From Trachelipus rathkii (lineage: Eukaryota > Arthropoda > Malacostraca > Isopoda > Trachelipodidae), in contig JABUQX010053496.1 in NCBI GenBank assembly GCA_015478945.1, positions 1 to 64,000 of the forward strand: a stretch of 64,000 nt of DNA, written 5' to 3'. The translations under genes were made by a program, and so were the position numbers. The notes under the pieces are model-generated. The model did no database searches. It worked only from the letters and a program-made list of their open reading frames with translations, and was not told where the DNA came from. This document shows positions 62,862 through 64,000 of the stretch, one piece after another (the stretch's first letter is position 1; the number at the start of each line of letters is the position of its first letter).

Positions 62862-64000
62862 GTTTGTGAAAAGAATTTATAGAAAAATTTACTCTTCTTA
62901 TTAAGTGTAATTACTATTGTCAAGTCTATTTATTGCTATAATAATTAGGTAATGTAAACAAACTTTTTTTTGGGTATGATTCATAATTAGATGCTGAAAA
63001 AGGGTATATATTTGGATTTATTTAAGGACTTTCATTTCATGATGTTTTTATGATAATATATTTTAACTTAGTTCTTGAAGCTCTGTGACCTAATAGTCGT
63101 CTTGTCACTCTTAGATCATCATAATACAGATACGACTGTATCCAAATTTGAGAACTCACGAGATAGGCTTAAAAATTGGTGTTTGTAGGAGGCTGTCTGC
63201 AATTCACATTCCAGCAGTGTCCAAAGTCATACACCACACAATCACAGCCAACACGTACAAATAACTATTTTCTCACAAAATAGGTAAAAAAAAAATTATT
63301 TCTGTTGACTGAGTCTGATTATTCTGCAATTCGAATCCTCGCCAATTCATACAGTTTGATTTCTAATGAGAAAGTTCTTTGCAATCATGTATATTCTATT
63401 CTTCACTCTTTATAATATTTCTTCTAAAAAAAATTTGCCCTCGGCAATCAGATTTTTGAAACGGTTGATTATATTTTTATTCGCGTACCTTCTTAAGCTA
63501 AGCTAAAATTGGCAAAATTAATATCCTTATCAGTTCATTTGAAACAGTTAAAGGAAAGAGCTTAATAAAAAATTTGAGGCAAAAAGAGAATAAAACTAGG
63601 TATCATTTTATTACCAATCATTATTTTCATTAAATTTCACTCCAGCTGGTATTTATAAAAAGTTTTTGCTATAAATTTGTCATTAACTTAGTTTTCTCGT
63701 GATTAGACATAATATACATACTGGTAATACAATTTTATTACATACTTTTTATATTGGTACAGTTTGATTTAGCATGTCCCTTACAAATGTTATTCCATTA
63801 AATTTTCTCTTTTTTGAGGATTTAAAAACTACAGCAGCATGTCATAGATGTTTCTTTAGTAGAGATTGTCTCCGACTCTCTCTATATTCTAATAATGAAG
63901 TTGAAAACGTTTTTTTTCCTTCTGCATCAGTATTTCATTTATTGTTAGTACAAATGAAACTGAAAAACTCACGCATTCAATTAAAATTGGTATAGGAAAG
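62862..64000. other. stretch after the candidate exon, no firm gene
   Basis: AT-rich, probably intronic. The frame at 63774-63995 (+) has mixed, plausible protein composition but no splice-site or motif support. Confidence 0.4.

Noticed and set aside
1..64000. CRISPR arrays, bacterial operons, ribosome binding sites
   Set aside because: No regularly spaced repeats with unique spacers and no prokaryotic gene organisation are present; the window is eukaryotic.

Overview
The window reads as intron-rich, repeat-dense nuclear DNA from an arthropod, most likely a decapod or other malacostracan crustacean. That assignment is inferred from long (ATT)n and (AT)n arrays, a TTAGG-type telomere-like tract, a LINE family I associate with decapod genomes, and kilobase introns in a conserved metazoan gene. 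No bacterial operons, rRNA or intact tRNA genes were seen. Most of the window is non-coding.

The one confident host gene is Son of sevenless (Sos), the Ras guanine-nucleotide exchange factor, on the + strand. Four exons are visible: two covering the REM domain and linker (1509-1665 and 1759-1890), the start of the Cdc25 catalytic domain (5243-5425), and a later catalytic-domain exon ending in the family's NPPCVPFF motif (16862-16991). The roughly 65 catalytic-domain residues between the last two were not found. The intervening 11.4 kb is filled with transposon remnants: a pogo/Tigger-like transposase broken by a TAG codon (5959-6570, -), a degenerate LINE (about 8.5-12.4 kb, -) and a second partial copy of it (about 13.0-14.5 kb, -), plus AT arrays and T/G-rich sequence.

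From about 17 to 44 kb I find no recognisable gene. This stretch holds shifting base-composition domains, including about 9 kb depleted in G (28.4-37.3 kb), a sharp 1-kb GC-rich island with a strong hairpin (38.35-39.34 kb), and AT arrays. At 44.3-45.8 kb lies an imperfect palindrome with arms of about 0.7 kb. It is followed by a decaying TTAGG tract (46.4-46.7 kb), degenerate tandem repeats (48.6-49.1 kb) and AT arrays.

From 50.6 to 59.1 kb the window holds retrotransposons. The main one is a 7.1-kb non-LTR element (52009-59122, +) with a zinc-knuckle ORF1, an apurinic-type endonuclease, a reverse transcriptase with YVDD, an RNase H, a C-terminal zinc-knuckle region, a poly(A) tail and a 14-bp target-site duplication. 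It carries many single-base frameshifts. The last 5 kb contains a direct repeat (60.6 and 61.8 kb), a tRNA-derived SINE in the second copy, and a well-formed but unidentified 96-nt exon (62766-62861).

The Sos exons are open and free of frameshifts, while repeats are full of one-base indels. This may reflect real decay of transposons, or long-read errors that could only be polished in unique sequence.
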